Of a stretch of DNA of 64,000 bases, positions 42,079 to 51,521 are shown piece by piece. A model generated the notes under the pieces. That model was not told the origin of the DNA. It was given only the letters and a program-made list of their open reading frames with translations, and searched no databases. The DNA comes from Flavobacteriales bacterium (GTDB lineage Bacteria > Bacteroidota > Bacteroidia > Flavobacteriales > JABDKJ01). The first letter of the stretch is position 1, and every line of letters begins with the position of its first letter. Made by a program: the position numbers and the translations under genes. The stretch lies in assembly GCA_013002285.1 (NCBI GenBank), contig JABDKJ010000076.1:27073-91072 (forward strand), in the 5' to 3' direction.

Positions 42079-43040
42079 TAGTAAAGACCTTTTTCCAGAT
42101 ATTTTTTGACATAGTCTTGAGCTCCTCCATCAAGGCTCATGAAAGGTTTGATATAACCAATGGAACGAAGTTTGGTCATATTGGCTTCAGTGAAATATTG
42201 GTATTTGTCCCTTATATCTTCAGGTGTGGGAATGAACTCGATGTTCTCTTCTTTTCCCATGGCTTTGAACGTGCTTTTTGCTAATTGCAAGAAAGGAGCA
42301 GCTTGACCTGTGCCTAAATTGTACAATCCAGAGTGCTTTCTGTGATGCATCAAAAAGTAACATACGTCAATAAGATCTTTTACATAGATGAAATCTCGCA
42401 GTTGCATTCCATCGTCATACTTTGGGTTATGGGACTGGAAGAGTTTGACCATACCAGTTTCCTTTATTTGTTTATGGGCATGTAAAATTACCGAAGCCAT
42501 CCTTCCTTTATGATATTCATTCGGGCCATATACATTGAAGAATTTTAAACCAGCCCAATAGAAAGGTGCTTTTTCCTGAGCAAGGGCCCATTTGTCAAAA
42601 TCATTCTTAGAACGACCGTAAGGATTGAGCGGTTCAAGGTCATTTACTATTTCATGAGAATCTTCATAACCATGTTCACCCAAACCGTATGTAGCTGCAG
42701 AACTTGCATAGACTAGTGGCAAAGCGTGTTCGATGCACTTGTTCCACATGGTTTTAGAATATTCCAGATTGAGTTCATTGAAAATGCTCTCGTCCATCTC
42801 TGTCGTATCCGTCCTTGCACCAATGTGAAAAATGAATTGTGTGAATCGCTGATTCTTGTCTAACCAATCGAAGAATTCTTTTCGGTCTATTTTTTCCTTG
42901 TAAGTCTTTCCTTCAAGGTTTTTGTTTTTCTCTTCGTTGGAATGGTCATCTACCAGTACCAGATCATAAAATCTGTTCTCATTCAATTTTTGAACGAGAC
43001 AACTACCAATGAAACCTGCTGCTCCGGTTATTACGATCAT
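42075..43040 (-). CDS. hldD: ADP-L-glycero-D-manno-heptose 6-epimerase
   Basis: NADP-dependent SDR enzyme that converts ADP-D,D-heptose to the L,D form used in the LPS core. Rossmann motif GAAGFIGS near residue 6, SSAATYG near 112, catalytic NPYGRSK (Tyr-x3-Lys) near 141, and FNVYGPNEYHKGRMAS near 168 as in the family. 321 residues. No heptose kinase or transferase is adjacent. It is transcribed from a strong Bacteroidota promoter at 43069-43098. Confidence 0.94.
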   Translation of the reverse strand: MIVITGAAGFIGSCLVQKLNENRFYDLVLVDDHSNEEKNKNLEGKTYKEKIDRKEFFDWLDKNQRFTQFIFHIGARTDTTEMDESIFNELNLEYSKTMWNKCIEHALPLVYASSAATYGLGEHGYEDSHEIVNDLEPLNPYGRSKNDFDKWALAQEKAPFYWAGLKFFNVYGPNEYHKGRMASVILHAHKQIKETGMVKLFQSHNPKYDDGMQLRDFIYVKDLIDVCYFLMHHRKHSGLYNLGTGQAAPFLQLAKSTFKAMGKEENIEFIPTPEDIRDKYQYFTEANMTKLRSIGYIKPFMSLDGGAQDYVKKYLEKGLYY

Positions 43041-43068
43041 ACCTTGATAATGATGGAAAATTGGGTTC

Positions 43069-43098
43069 CAAAGATATTTATTTTAAACTCTGTTCAAA
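43069..43098 (-). promoter_or_regulatory. hldD promoter (-33 TTTG, -7 TATCTTTG)
   Basis: On the minus strand, TTTG at 43098-43095, an 18 bp spacer, then TATCTTTG at 43076-43069: a textbook Bacteroidota sigma-A promoter. The 5' UTR before ATG 43040 is about 20 nt. Confidence 0.8.
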
Positions 43099-43143
43099 GT
43101 GGAATGCAACTTGCGAAAAGCGCCTTTGAAAGGTTCATTATTT

Positions 43144-43151
43144 TATCTTTG
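43144..43151 (+). promoter_or_regulatory. -7 element of queD-folE; implies near-leaderless mRNA
   Basis: TATCTTTG, a perfect -7 match, ends only 8 bp before ATG 43160, so the transcript would begin within about 5 nt of the start codon. A TTTG at 43125-43128 lies 15 bp upstream, slightly close for a -33. Confidence 0.6.
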
Positions 43152-43159
43152 CGCCTGCT

Positions 43160-43573
43160 ATGATCTATATTACAAGGAAAGAACACTTCAACGCGGCACA
43201 TAAATTGTGGAACGAGAGCTGGTCTGCAGAAAAGAACCACGAAGTTTTTGGAAAATGTGCGAATGAAAATTGGCATGGACACAACTATTACATCCATGTG
43301 ACTGTTAAAGGAGAGGTGGATCGGGAAACTGGATATTTAATGGACCTGAAAATTCTCAGAGATATTATAAAAGAAAGAGTAACGGATAAATTGGATCACA
43401 AAAACCTGAATTTAGATGTTCCATTTCTAAAAGGTGTGATACCATCAACAGAGAACGTTACTATTGCGATCTGGGATCAGATAAAGAACGATATAGAAAA
43501 ACTTGGCGCGATCTTGCATTGTGTAAAGGTTTATGAGACCGAGAACAACTATGTAGAATATTATGGAGAATAA
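43160..43573 (+). CDS. queD: 6-carboxytetrahydropterin synthase / PTPS family
   Basis: 137 residues. Zinc histidines in HFNAAHKL (H14) and WHGHNYY (H39, H41); catalytic-type Cys at C33 (FGKCANENW); DHKNLN near 75 and the C-terminal Glu-containing [13 protein letters not shown]. QueD converts dihydroneopterin triphosphate in queuosine synthesis, while PTPS relatives serve tetrahydropterin synthesis; sequence alone does not separate them. The next gene, folE, makes the substrate. Confidence 0.92.
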   Translation: MIYITRKEHFNAAHKLWNESWSAEKNHEVFGKCANENWHGHNYYIHVTVKGEVDRETGYLMDLKILRDIIKERVTDKLDHKNLNLDVPFLKGVIPSTENVTIAIWDQIKNDIEKLGAILHCVKVYETENNYVEYYGE

Positions 43574-44198
43574 CATGAATGGTATAACAGAAATGAAAGA
43601 GGCTTATTCAAAGAATGAAGTTTATGATGATGAAATAGTAGAGAAGATCGCTTCTCATTGTCAACAAATATTAGAGCTCGTTGGAGAAGACCCTCAGCGA
43701 GAGGGCCTTCAAAAAACTCCATTACGATATGCTAAAGCCATGCAATTCCTGACTCAGGGATATGAAATGGAACCTGCGGAGATCTTAAAAGGTGCCATGT
43801 TCGCAGAAGACTACCAGCAAATGGTATTAGTCAAAGACATAGAAGTTTACTCTATGTGCGAACACCATTTATTGCCATTCTTTGGGAAGGCACATATTGC
43901 TTATATTCCAAATGGGCACATTGTAGGTTTAAGTAAAATTCCACGGATCGTTGATGCCTTTTCCAGAAGGCTTCAAGTTCAGGAGAGACTTTCAGACAAT
44001 ATTCGAGATTGCATTCAAGAAACGTTGAAACCACTTGGAGTAGCTGTAGTTATTGAAGCTAGACATTTATGCATGCAGATGCGAGGTGTGGAAAAACAAA
44101 ACTCTGTTACAACCACTTCTTCTTTCGTAGGCGAATTCATGGACAATTCGAAAACGCGAAGGGAGTTCATTAATTTAATATCTTCAAATTTATCATAA
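43563..44198 (+). CDS. folE: GTP cyclohydrolase I (FolE)
   Basis: Converts GTP to dihydroneopterin triphosphate, first step of folate and substrate of QueD. Zn motif [11 protein letters not shown] near residue 95, [15 protein letters not shown] near 121 and the distal Cys in [15 protein letters not shown] near 166. 211 residues from ATG 43563, overlapping queD by 11 nt; ATG 43575 just after the queD stop is an alternative. The overlap argues for a fixed FolE:QueD ratio. Confidence 0.96.
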   Translation: MENNMNGITEMKEAYSKNEVYDDEIVEKIASHCQQILELVGEDPQREGLQKTPLRYAKAMQFLTQGYEMEPAEILKGAMFAEDYQQMVLVKDIEVYSMCEHHLLPFFGKAHIAYIPNGHIVGLSKIPRIVDAFSRRLQVQERLSDNIRDCIQETLKPLGVAVVIEARHLCMQMRGVEKQNSVTTTSSFVGEFMDNSKTRREFINLISSNLS

Positions 44199-44210
44199 AA
44201 CACATTGCAC

Positions 44211-44948
44211 ATGAATGATCAATTAAATGAGTACGAAACACATGGACAGATATCTTATGAGTTAGACGAAAAAGTCTTGGCCAAGGATTTTATGTCACAA
44301 GTTTTCGGATTCATGTCTGCCGCCCTTGCCATCTCAGGGATCGCAGCATGGGCTTTTGGAGCCTCGGCAAAATTAATGAGCTATTTATATAATCCACTTA
44401 CTGGAATGACCATGCTGGGTTGGGTAACTATGTTAGCTCCTTTGGGTTTTGTTATTGTAATGGGCGTTAGATACCACAAATTGTCACTTTCTGCATTAGC
44501 GACTTCTTTCTTGTTGTTCGCTCTGATCAATGGCATTAGTCTTTCATTTATTTTTCTGGTTTATACTGACGCTTCTATCGTAGCCACCTTCTTTATTACT
44601 GCAGGAACATTTGCAACAATGGCGGTTCTTGGATGGAGAACTAGAACTGACCTTACGAAATTTGGAAGCATGCTCTATATGGCACTCATCGGGATCATAA
44701 TAGCTATGGTCGTAAACTACTTTTTCTTGAAAAGTGGGACGATGGATTATGTGATCTCATTCATTGGGGTTTTGATATTCACAGGTCTTACGGCCTATGA
44801 TGTCCAAAAATTAAAGAGAATAGGAGCATCAGTACAATTTGGAACAGAACTAGCATCTAAGGCAGCAGTCATGGGAGCCTTGAGTTTGTATCTGGACTTC
44901 ATCAACTTGTTCTTATTCTTGCTGCGTTTTTTAGGAAGCAGAGATTGA
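44211..44948 (+). CDS. Bax inhibitor-1/YccA family membrane protein
   Basis: 245 residues from ATG 44211 (MNDQLNEY; an upstream TTG is less likely). Seven membrane helices, with the family end region YDVQKLKRIG and LYLDFINLFLFLLR near the C-terminus. BI-1/YbhL relatives are proton or calcium-leak membrane proteins; the substrate here is unknown. Sits between folE (12 bp gap) and fabD (18 bp). Confidence 0.9.
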   Translation: MNDQLNEYETHGQISYELDEKVLAKDFMSQVFGFMSAALAISGIAAWAFGASAKLMSYLYNPLTGMTMLGWVTMLAPLGFVIVMGVRYHKLSLSALATSFLLFALINGISLSFIFLVYTDASIVATFFITAGTFATMAVLGWRTRTDLTKFGSMLYMALIGIIIAMVVNYFFLKSGTMDYVISFIGVLIFTGLTAYDVQKLKRIGASVQFGTELASKAAVMGALSLYLDFINLFLFLLRFLGSRD

Positions 44949-44966
44949 TATCATTAAAAGAAAATT

Positions 44967-45839
44967 ATGAAAGCATACATATTCCCTGGACAGGGTTCAC
45001 AATTCCCAGGTATGGGAAAGGATCTATTTGAAAGCAATTCGAAAGCAAAAGAAAGGTTTTTATCTGCGAATGAGATCCTTGGATTTGATATCACAGATAT
45101 CATGTTCAATGGGGAAGCAGAAGACTTAAAACAAACCAAAGTAACACAGCCTGCGATCTTTTTACATTCCGTGATCCTTGCAGAAACCATAAACGATCTG
45201 TCGCCAGATATGGTAGCTGGTCATTCATTGGGAGAATTCTCGGCTCTGGTTGCAAATGGTACTTTGAATTTTGAGGATGGTCTGAGGTTGGTGTCCAAAA
45301 GAGCGATGGCTATGCAAAAAGCCTGCGAAGTGCAAGAGTCTACAATGGCTGCAGTGCTTGCTTTGGACGATGAGGTAGTAGAACAGATCTGCAATGAAAT
45401 AGATGATATTGTGGTACCGGCAAATTACAATTGCCCTGGACAGTTGGTTATATCTGGAAGTATCCCAGGTATAAATACGGCCTGTGAAAGAATGACAGAA
45501 GCAGGAGCAAGAAGAGCTCTAGTGCTTCCTGTAGGAGGTGCTTTCCATTCTCCTTTAATGGAGCCGGCAAAGGCAGAGTTGGAAGAGGCTATAATGAGCA
45601 CAACTTTTAGTCAGCCATCATGTCCAGTCTATCAAAACGTTACCGCTACGGGAGTCATTGACCCTGCAGAGATCCAAACAAACCTTATCAAACAATTGAC
45701 GTCACCTGTTCGTTGGACCCAGTCTGTAAGACAAATGATCGCTGATGGAGCCACTTCATTTACCGAAGTAGGTCCAGGAAAGGTCCTTCAAGGGTTAGTG
45801 AAGAAGATAGAACGTGAAGTAGAAACGGCTAGTGCATAG
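44967..45839 (+). CDS. fabD: Malonyl-CoA:ACP transacylase
   Basis: Loads malonate onto acyl carrier protein for fatty-acid synthesis. Oxyanion GQGSQFPGMG near residue 8, nucleophile S87 in GHSLGEFSAL, the family's Arg in LVSKRAMAMQ near 112 and the His of GGAFHSPLM near 196. 290 residues. Stops 1 bp before the convergent CpsB gene. Confidence 0.96.
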   Translation: MKAYIFPGQGSQFPGMGKDLFESNSKAKERFLSANEILGFDITDIMFNGEAEDLKQTKVTQPAIFLHSVILAETINDLSPDMVAGHSLGEFSALVANGTLNFEDGLRLVSKRAMAMQKACEVQESTMAAVLALDDEVVEQICNEIDDIVVPANYNCPGQLVISGSIPGINTACERMTEAGARRALVLPVGGAFHSPLMEPAKAELEEAIMSTTFSQPSCPVYQNVTATGVIDPAEIQTNLIKQLTSPVRWTQSVRQMIADGATSFTEVGPGKVLQGLVKKIEREVETASA

Positions 45840-45840
45840 G

Positions 45841-46590
45841 TTATAGGATCTTGTTCAACAAGTCCTTTTCCAACAATTTATGGCAGTAGGGCATTCTGGA
45901 AGTTCTGTGCTCAAGAAAATCTAAATGATCTATTCTGTGGCAATCCGTACCAACCATATCTACCAGATCGTTGTCAACCATCCATTCAGAAATAGCCCGA
46001 ACGTCAGGGGAATAAAATCCACCCAGAGAGTTCAGGTTCAATTGCAACAATACCCCTTTGTCTCTCATTTTCTGATATTTCTCTTTATCGCTATGCCAAA
46101 AGGTGTAGCGTTCTGGATGCGCCAGAATAGGCGTTAGGCCATGACTTTGCATTTTGAAAATGGCCTGACCTAAGTTTAATGGTTCGCTTATAAAAGGTAA
46201 TTCAAAGAGAATGTATTTGCTGTGAATGGGCAAGATCTCTTTGTTCTCGATCTTTCTTTCCAGATCATCATCCAGATAGTACTCAGCCGATGCTTCTAAA
46301 GACATGTTGATCTTTCTTTCATCTAATTCTTTGTTGACATTATTTTTCCCCTCGGTGATATTGACCGCAGTGTTCCGATAAAAATCACTCATCACATGTG
46401 GGGTGGTGATCAATTTTTTGAAGCCCAATTTTTTGAACCTAATTATCATGTTCACAGAATCTTCAATGCTTTTTGAACCATCATCAATTGCAGGGATCAA
46501 GTGAGAATGAACGTCTGTGTGGAGCACAGAAAGATCGACTGGGTCTAATAGCTCTTCTTTCTTGCGAAGGAATTTGGAGAAAAACCCCAC
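45841..46590 (-). CDS. CpsB/YwqE-type PHP-family protein tyrosine phosphatase
   Basis: 249 residues. PHP metal motif HTDVHSHLIPAIDDG near residue 24 (HxH), TTPHVM near 62, AHPERYTFWHSD near 157 and a late TDCHRIDHL near 215, as in manganese-dependent capsule phosphatases. These enzymes dephosphorylate BY-kinases that control polysaccharide chain length. No BY-kinase or Wzx/Wzy gene is visible here, so the partner must lie elsewhere. Last gene of the sugar-nucleotide operon. Confidence 0.9.
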   Translation of the reverse strand: MGFFSKFLRKKEELLDPVDLSVLHTDVHSHLIPAIDDGSKSIEDSVNMIIRFKKLGFKKLITTPHVMSDFYRNTAVNITEGKNNVNKELDERKINMSLEASAEYYLDDDLERKIENKEILPIHSKYILFELPFISEPLNLGQAIFKMQSHGLTPILAHPERYTFWHSDKEKYQKMRDKGVLLQLNLNSLGGFYSPDVRAISEWMVDNDLVDMVGTDCHRIDHLDFLEHRTSRMPYCHKLLEKDLLNKIL

Positions 46591-46594
46591 TTAA

Positions 46595-47653
46595 CTATGC
46601 TTTGTATTGTTCATCATAGTATCTCTGGTACGTACCTGTGGTCACATGATCCAGCCATTCTTCATTGTTCAAGTACCAATCAATGGTCAACTCGAGACCT
46701 TTGTTGAAATCCATTTCAGGTTTCCAACCTAATTGTGCTTCTGCTTTTCGAGCATCAATTGCATAGCGCTTGTCGTGTCCTTTTCGGTCTTCCACAAATT
46801 GGATCAAACCTTGAGAGTAATTTTGGGGGCGACCTAGTTTTTCATCCATTATGTGGCAGATCTTTTTCACAAGGTCGATGTTTTTCCATTCGGTGTTTCC
46901 CCCAATGTTGTATGTCTCTTTGCTTTTCCCATTGTGGAAGATATTGTCAATAGCTTTAACGTGATCACCTACCCAAAGCCAATCTCTTACGTTAGTGCCG
47001 TCACCATAGACCGGAAGTGGCAGCTCTTTTTTTATGTTGTTGATCATCAAAGGGATCAGCTTTTCGGGGAACTGATATGGACCATAATTGTTAGAACAAT
47101 TGGAAAGAACGACAGGGATCTTGAATGTATGATTGTAAGCTCTCACTAAATGGTCTGCACTCGCTTTACTCGCGGAATAGGGGCTTTTTGGGTCATATGG
47201 AGTCTTTTCCGTGAAGTATCCATCATCTCCCAAGGAGCCATAGACTTCGTCCGTTGAGACTTGATAAAAGAGTTTTCCTTCATAATTCCCATCCCATATT
47301 TCTAAGCAAGCAGCGATCAAATTGACCGTTCCCACAATGTTGGTCTGCACAAAATCATCAGGCGATGCAATGGATCTGTCTACATGGGATTCGGCAGCTA
47401 AATGTATCACTCCATCAAACTGATGTTTTTCGAAAAGGTTTTTGACATCCTCTTTATTACCGACATCTCCTTTCTCAAAAACGTAATTGTCGGCTTTTTC
47501 TATATCGGACAAATTTTCCAGATTACCGGCATAAGTAAGTTTGTCGAAATTAACGACCAAGTATTTTGGGTATTTATTTACGAAATGTCTAACGGTATGT
47601 GATCCAATAAAACCAGCTCCTCCGGTGATCAATATGGTCTTTGAATATGTCAC
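46595..47653 (-). CDS. rfbB: dTDP-glucose 4,6-dehydratase
   Basis: 352 residues from GTG 47653, which overlaps the upstream TGA as GTGA and starts MTYSKTILITGGAGFIGSH; a TTG at 47662 would add three residues. NAD motif GGAGFIGS near 11, STDEVYG near 131, catalytic YSASK (Tyr, Lys) near 158 and SNNYGPYQFPEKLIPL near 190. Produces dTDP-4-keto-6-deoxyglucose. No rfbA, rfbC or rfbD is in the window, so which final sugar it feeds is open. Confidence 0.94.
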   Translation of the reverse strand: MTYSKTILITGGAGFIGSHTVRHFVNKYPKYLVVNFDKLTYAGNLENLSDIEKADNYVFEKGDVGNKEDVKNLFEKHQFDGVIHLAAESHVDRSIASPDDFVQTNIVGTVNLIAACLEIWDGNYEGKLFYQVSTDEVYGSLGDDGYFTEKTPYDPKSPYSASKASADHLVRAYNHTFKIPVVLSNCSNNYGPYQFPEKLIPLMINNIKKELPLPVYGDGTNVRDWLWVGDHVKAIDNIFHNGKSKETYNIGGNTEWKNIDLVKKICHIMDEKLGRPQNYSQGLIQFVEDRKGHDKRYAIDARKAEAQLGWKPEMDFNKGLELTIDWYLNNEEWLDHVTTGTYQRYYDEQYKA

Positions 47654-48942
47654 AAGCTCCAATAATTCAAGGAAGGGAACTTTCTTTTGAAAATACCCTT
47701 TATGTCTACTAAAATTCCTTTGTCTGTCATCAATGCTTTAAAGTCTTCTTCATTTAGGTCTGAATATTCATTATGATTAACAGCTACGATCACTGCGTCA
47801 TATTTACCATTGGGTTTTTCAGCAAGTTCATAATTATATTCATGCTTTACTTCGGCTTTATCTGCATATGGATCGATCACATCTACATCTACCCCAAAGG
47901 AAGTGAGTTCCGTGATCACATCAATTACTTTAGAATTCCTGATGTCTGAAACATTCTCTTTGAAAGTCGCTCCCATGATCAAGACCTTTGCATCCTGACT
48001 ATTCACACCTTCTGCTATCATTTTTTTTACAGTTTGCTTACCTACATAAAAGCCCATAGAATCATTTACATAACGACCAGAACCTATGATCTTGGTATGG
48101 TATCCCATTTGCTTTGCCTTATGAGCAAGGTAATAGGGGTCGACACCAATGCAATGACCACCAACCAAACCCGGTCTGAAATTAAGGAAATTCCATTTTG
48201 TGCCCGCTGCTTCAAGGACATCGTAAGTGTTTACGTCCAGCCTATTGAAGATAATGGACAACTCATTTATCAAAGCAATATTTACATCTCTCTGTGTATT
48301 CTCAATGATCTTTGCTGCTTCAGCAACTTTGATAGATGCTGCTCTATGCACGCCAGCATCAACAACCAATTCATAGGTCTTTGCTATTTCATCCAGAGAC
48401 TCTTCAGTGTCACCAGAGACGACTTTAATGATCGACCTTAGTGTGTGTTCTTTATCACCCGGATTTATTCTCTCGGGAGAGTATCCTACAGAGAAATCTT
48501 CTTTCCATTTTAGACCAGATACTTCTTCAAGTACTGGAACGCAGTCTTCTTCTGTACATCCAGGGTAAACCGTTGATTCGTAAACTACGTAGTCTCCTTT
48601 TTTCAATGCAGCACCTACAGTCTTTGAAGCGCCAATTACAGGCCCAAGATCAGGCAAATTACTTTCGTCAATGGGTGTTGGTACGGCTATAATAAAGAAG
48701 CTCACATCTTTCAGGTCTTCCGGATCTGCACTAAAGTGTATATCTGTTCCTTCAAAGTCTGAACTCTCGAGCTCGTTACTGGGGTCGATGTTGTTTTTCA
48801 TTAATTCAACCCTATCGCTATTGATGTCAAAGCCGACCACTTTGATCTTCTTCGCAAACTCCAAAGCGATGGGTAATCCCACGTATCCGAGGCCTATAAC
48901 TGCAAGTTTAGACTCTTTCGTGAGTAATTTTTGGTATATCAT
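47650..48942 (-). CDS. Nucleotide-sugar 6-dehydrogenase, UDP-GlcNAc/GalNAc type (TviB/WbpO-like)
   Basis: 430 residues, UDP-glucose/GDP-mannose dehydrogenase superfamily. NAD motif GLGYVGLP near residue 17, ESTVYPGCT near 122, catalytic C264 in GLVGGHCIGVDPYYL. This form of the active site, with GHCIGVDPYYL, points to UDP-N-acetyl-hexosamine dehydrogenases rather than UDP-glucose. Product would be UDP-GlcNAcA (or GalNAcA), substrate of the neighbouring 3-dehydrogenase. Overlaps that gene by 35 bp and the downstream rfbB by 4 bp. Confidence 0.88.
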   Translation of the reverse strand: MIYQKLLTKESKLAVIGLGYVGLPIALEFAKKIKVVGFDINSDRVELMKNNIDPSNELESSDFEGTDIHFSADPEDLKDVSFFIIAVPTPIDESNLPDLGPVIGASKTVGAALKKGDYVVYESTVYPGCTEEDCVPVLEEVSGLKWKEDFSVGYSPERINPGDKEHTLRSIIKVVSGDTEESLDEIAKTYELVVDAGVHRAASIKVAEAAKIIENTQRDVNIALINELSIIFNRLDVNTYDVLEAAGTKWNFLNFRPGLVGGHCIGVDPYYLAHKAKQMGYHTKIIGSGRYVNDSMGFYVGKQTVKKMIAEGVNSQDAKVLIMGATFKENVSDIRNSKVIDVITELTSFGVDVDVIDPYADKAEVKHEYNYELAEKPNGKYDAVIVAVNHNEYSDLNEEDFKALMTDKGILVDIKGIFKRKFPSLNYWSL

Positions 48943-49966
48943 GTTGCCTGTTTCTTACTTCGTATATTCTTTCGATTATATCTACCACTTTTAATCCTTC
49001 CATTACGTTGGTCGTAGCAACGGTCTTGTTTTTTAAAGTGTCTATAACGTTTTCTATTATGTAGTGATGATTTGCTGCGCTTCCTTTGTAATCTCCATAA
49101 TCGTTTGGTGGATTTCCTTCAGGCAGTTCTGGCATCACATAATTCTCGATATCGCAATAAATGACCTCATTCATATATTGTCCTCCAACCTTTACTGTGC
49201 CTTTACTTCCGATCACTGTTAAACTGCTCTCAAAGTTCTTGTTCCATACTGCTGTAGAGTAATTGATACTTCCCATTCCACCTCGAATAAGATCAAAAAG
49301 AACTGTTCCTGTATCCTCAAAATCGGTAAGGTCTTTATGTGCAAAATCCCTGAACTTTCCTTGAATATTCTTAACATCCCCAAAAAGCCAGAACATAAGA
49401 TCAACAAAGTGAGAGAACTGTGTATATAGCGTTCCTCCATCCAGTTCTTGAGTACCTTTCCACCCCCCTTTTTTATAATATCGTTCATCTCTGTTCCAAT
49501 AACAATTCACATTAACCATGTAAATGTCTCCGAGCATTTTTTTATCTACGATCTCTTTCAACCAAACTGATGGAGGTGAGTAGCGATTTTGCATTACGCA
49601 GAAAACTTTCCTGTCTTTCTGCAAAGAAATATGGATCATCTCTTCACAGTGATTTTTTGAAAGTCCTATAGGCTTTTCAACAACCACATGCTTATTTGCC
49701 TTCAATGCGATGATCGCTTGGTCTGCGTGCATACCATTAGGAGTGCAGATGCAAACCACATCAATTTCTGGCGTTTTGTTCAGCATCTCGTCCAGATCAT
49801 TATAAAAAGGAACTTCAAATGCATCGAGGCCTAGTTCATTTTCGGCTCTTGTGTCACACATAGCCAATAACTCAGAACTTGGGTTGTTTTGGACCATGGT
49901 AGCATGGCGCTTTCCTATATGTCCAGCTCCTACGATCGCAAAGTTGATCTTGTCAGTTTTACTCAT
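48908..49966 (-). CDS. Gfo/Idh/MocA oxidoreductase, WlbA/WbpB-type 3-dehydrogenase
   Basis: 352 residues. NAD motif VGAGHIGKRH near residue 12, EKPIG (catalytic Lys 98), then CYWNRDERYYKKGGWKGTQELDGGTLYTQFSHFVDLMFWL near 155-195, as in UDP-GlcNAcA 3-dehydrogenases. It would make the 3-keto sugar needed by the aminotransferase at 52862. Start ATG 49966 overlaps the acetyltransferase stop by 4 bp. Confidence 0.88.
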   Translation of the reverse strand: MSKTDKINFAIVGAGHIGKRHATMVQNNPSSELLAMCDTRAENELGLDAFEVPFYNDLDEMLNKTPEIDVVCICTPNGMHADQAIIALKANKHVVVEKPIGLSKNHCEEMIHISLQKDRKVFCVMQNRYSPPSVWLKEIVDKKMLGDIYMVNVNCYWNRDERYYKKGGWKGTQELDGGTLYTQFSHFVDLMFWLFGDVKNIQGKFRDFAHKDLTDFEDTGTVLFDLIRGGMGSINYSTAVWNKNFESSLTVIGSKGTVKVGGQYMNEVIYCDIENYVMPELPEGNPPNDYGDYKGSAANHHYIIENVIDTLKNKTVATTNVMEGLKVVDIIERIYEVRNRQHDIPKITHERV

Positions 49967-50535
49967 CCTATCTTGCTAACAGTGTCGTTTTCGAGTTTGT
50001 ACTTTTCTCCGCTTTCTTTACAAGTGGCTTCATTTTCTTTGTCAAATTCCAGTCGATGGCCATACTCGCTCATCCATCCTATCTGCTGGCCCGGGTTGCC
50101 CACGATCAATGCATATGCAGGAACTGCTTTGGTCACAACAGTTCCAGCTCCTATAAAGGCAAATTTACCAATGTCATTGCCGCACACTATGGTGGCATTC
50201 GCTCCGATCGATGCCCCTCTCATCACCTTGGTTTTTTCATATTGTCCTCTGCGCACTATAGCACTTCTCGGATTTGTGATATTCGTAAAGACCATGCTTG
50301 GCCCCAGGAATACATCATCCTCACAAGTGACGCCAGAATAGATGGAAACGTTATTTTGGACTTTTACATTATCACCCAGTTTAACATCGGGTGACACGAC
50401 AACATTCTGTCCAATATTGCAGTTTTCTCCAATAGAACAATTTGGCATCACATGGCTGAAATGCCAGATCTTAGTCCCATGTCCTATGGAACAACCTTCA
50501 TCAATTACTGCTGTTTCGTGCGCAAAAAATTCCAT
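49963..50535 (-). CDS. Sugar N-acetyltransferase, left-handed beta helix (WlbB/WbpD type)
   Basis: 190 residues with hexapeptide repeats (IGHGTKIWHFSHVMPNCSIG; IGENCNIGQNVVVS; GDNVKVQNNVSIYSGVTC), the LbH fold. WbpD-like members acetylate UDP-2-acetamido-3-amino uronic acid. It completes the set UDP-GlcNAc 6-dehydrogenase, 3-dehydrogenase, aminotransferase, acetyltransferase, giving UDP-GlcNAc(3NAc)A. Shares its first base with the stop of the UDP-xylose gene. Confidence 0.88.
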   Translation of the reverse strand: MEFFAHETAVIDEGCSIGHGTKIWHFSHVMPNCSIGENCNIGQNVVVSPDVKLGDNVKVQNNVSIYSGVTCEDDVFLGPSMVFTNITNPRSAIVRRGQYEKTKVMRGASIGANATIVCGNDIGKFAFIGAGTVVTKAVPAYALIVGNPGQQIGWMSEYGHRLEFDKENEATCKESGEKYKLENDTVSKIG

Positions 50536-51521
50536 TACCTTCTTATGTATGCATCAAAATTTGAATGGTCTTTTTTATATAGTTCCTCCTCGGGTAGGCT
50601 TTTGAAATAATCATAGGTCTGTTTCAAGCCATCTTGTCTACTTACCTGTGGTTCCCAATCCAATATGGCCTTGGCCTTGCTAATATCTGGTCTTCTTTGT
50701 TTCGGGTCGTCTTCTGGTAGCTCTAGATAAACGATCTTTTGATCGGTTCCTGTAAGCTTAATGATCTCTTCAGCAAATTCCTTAATACTGATCTCATCAG
50801 GATTACCGATATTAACGGGGTCTGAACAATCGCTCATAAGTAAACGGTATATGCCTTCTACTTGGTCATCAACAAAACAGAAAGAACGTGTTTGTTCACC
50901 ATTCCCAAAAACGGTGATGTCTTCTCCTCTCAATGCCTGGCCAATAAAGGCCGGCAAAGCACGTCCATCATTGAGTCTCATTCGAGGTCCATACGTATTG
51001 AATATCCTTACGATCCTTGTTTCCAAGCCATGAAAACGATGATATGCCATTGTGATCGCTTCTTGGAATCTCTTAGCCTCATCGTAAACTCCTCTTGGGC
51101 CAATTGGGTTTACATTGCCCCAATAATCCTCTGTTTGTGGATGCACCAATGGGTCACCATAGATCTCTGAAGTAGAGGCGACCAATATCCTCGCACCCTT
51201 GGCTTTTGCCAATCCAAGAAGATTGTGAGTTCCGAGAGACCCAACCTTAAGCGTTTGAATAGGGATCTTTAAATAATCGATAGGACTGGCAGGACTTGCA
51301 AAATGAAGAATGTAGTCTAACTCTCCAGGAACATGAACATATTTGGAAACATCGTGATGATAGAATTCAAAATTCTTATGCGGCATTAAATGCTGAATAT
51401 TGTTCATTCTTCCGGTGATCAAATTATCCATGGCAAGTACTTCCATGCCCTCATTGATGAATCTGTCACAAAGATGGGATCCAAGGAATCCGGCTGCTCC
51501 TGTTATAAGTACTCTCTTCAT
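50535..51521 (-). CDS. UDP-glucuronate decarboxylase (UDP-xylose synthase)
   Basis: 328-residue SDR enzyme. [14 protein letters not shown] near residue 8, [14 protein letters not shown] near 116-129 (the E-x-Y-G-D-P of UXS enzymes) and catalytic Y146/K150 in GVYDEAK, followed by [10 protein letters not shown] near 172. It decarboxylates UDP-glucuronate made by the adjacent Ugd, with which it overlaps by 4 bp, giving UDP-xylose. UDP-arabinose epimerase is not visible. Confidence 0.92.
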   Translation of the reverse strand: MKRVLITGAAGFLGSHLCDRFINEGMEVLAMDNLITGRMNNIQHLMPHKNFEFYHHDVSKYVHVPGELDYILHFASPASPIDYLKIPIQTLKVGSLGTHNLLGLAKAKGARILVASTSEIYGDPLVHPQTEDYWGNVNPIGPRGVYDEAKRFQEAITMAYHRFHGLETRIVRIFNTYGPRMRLNDGRALPAFIGQALRGEDITVFGNGEQTRSFCFVDDQVEGIYRLLMSDCSDPVNIGNPDEISIKEFAEEIIKLTGTDQKIVYLELPEDDPKQRRPDISKAKAILDWEPQVSRQDGLKQTYDYFKSLPEEELYKKDHSNFDAYIRR

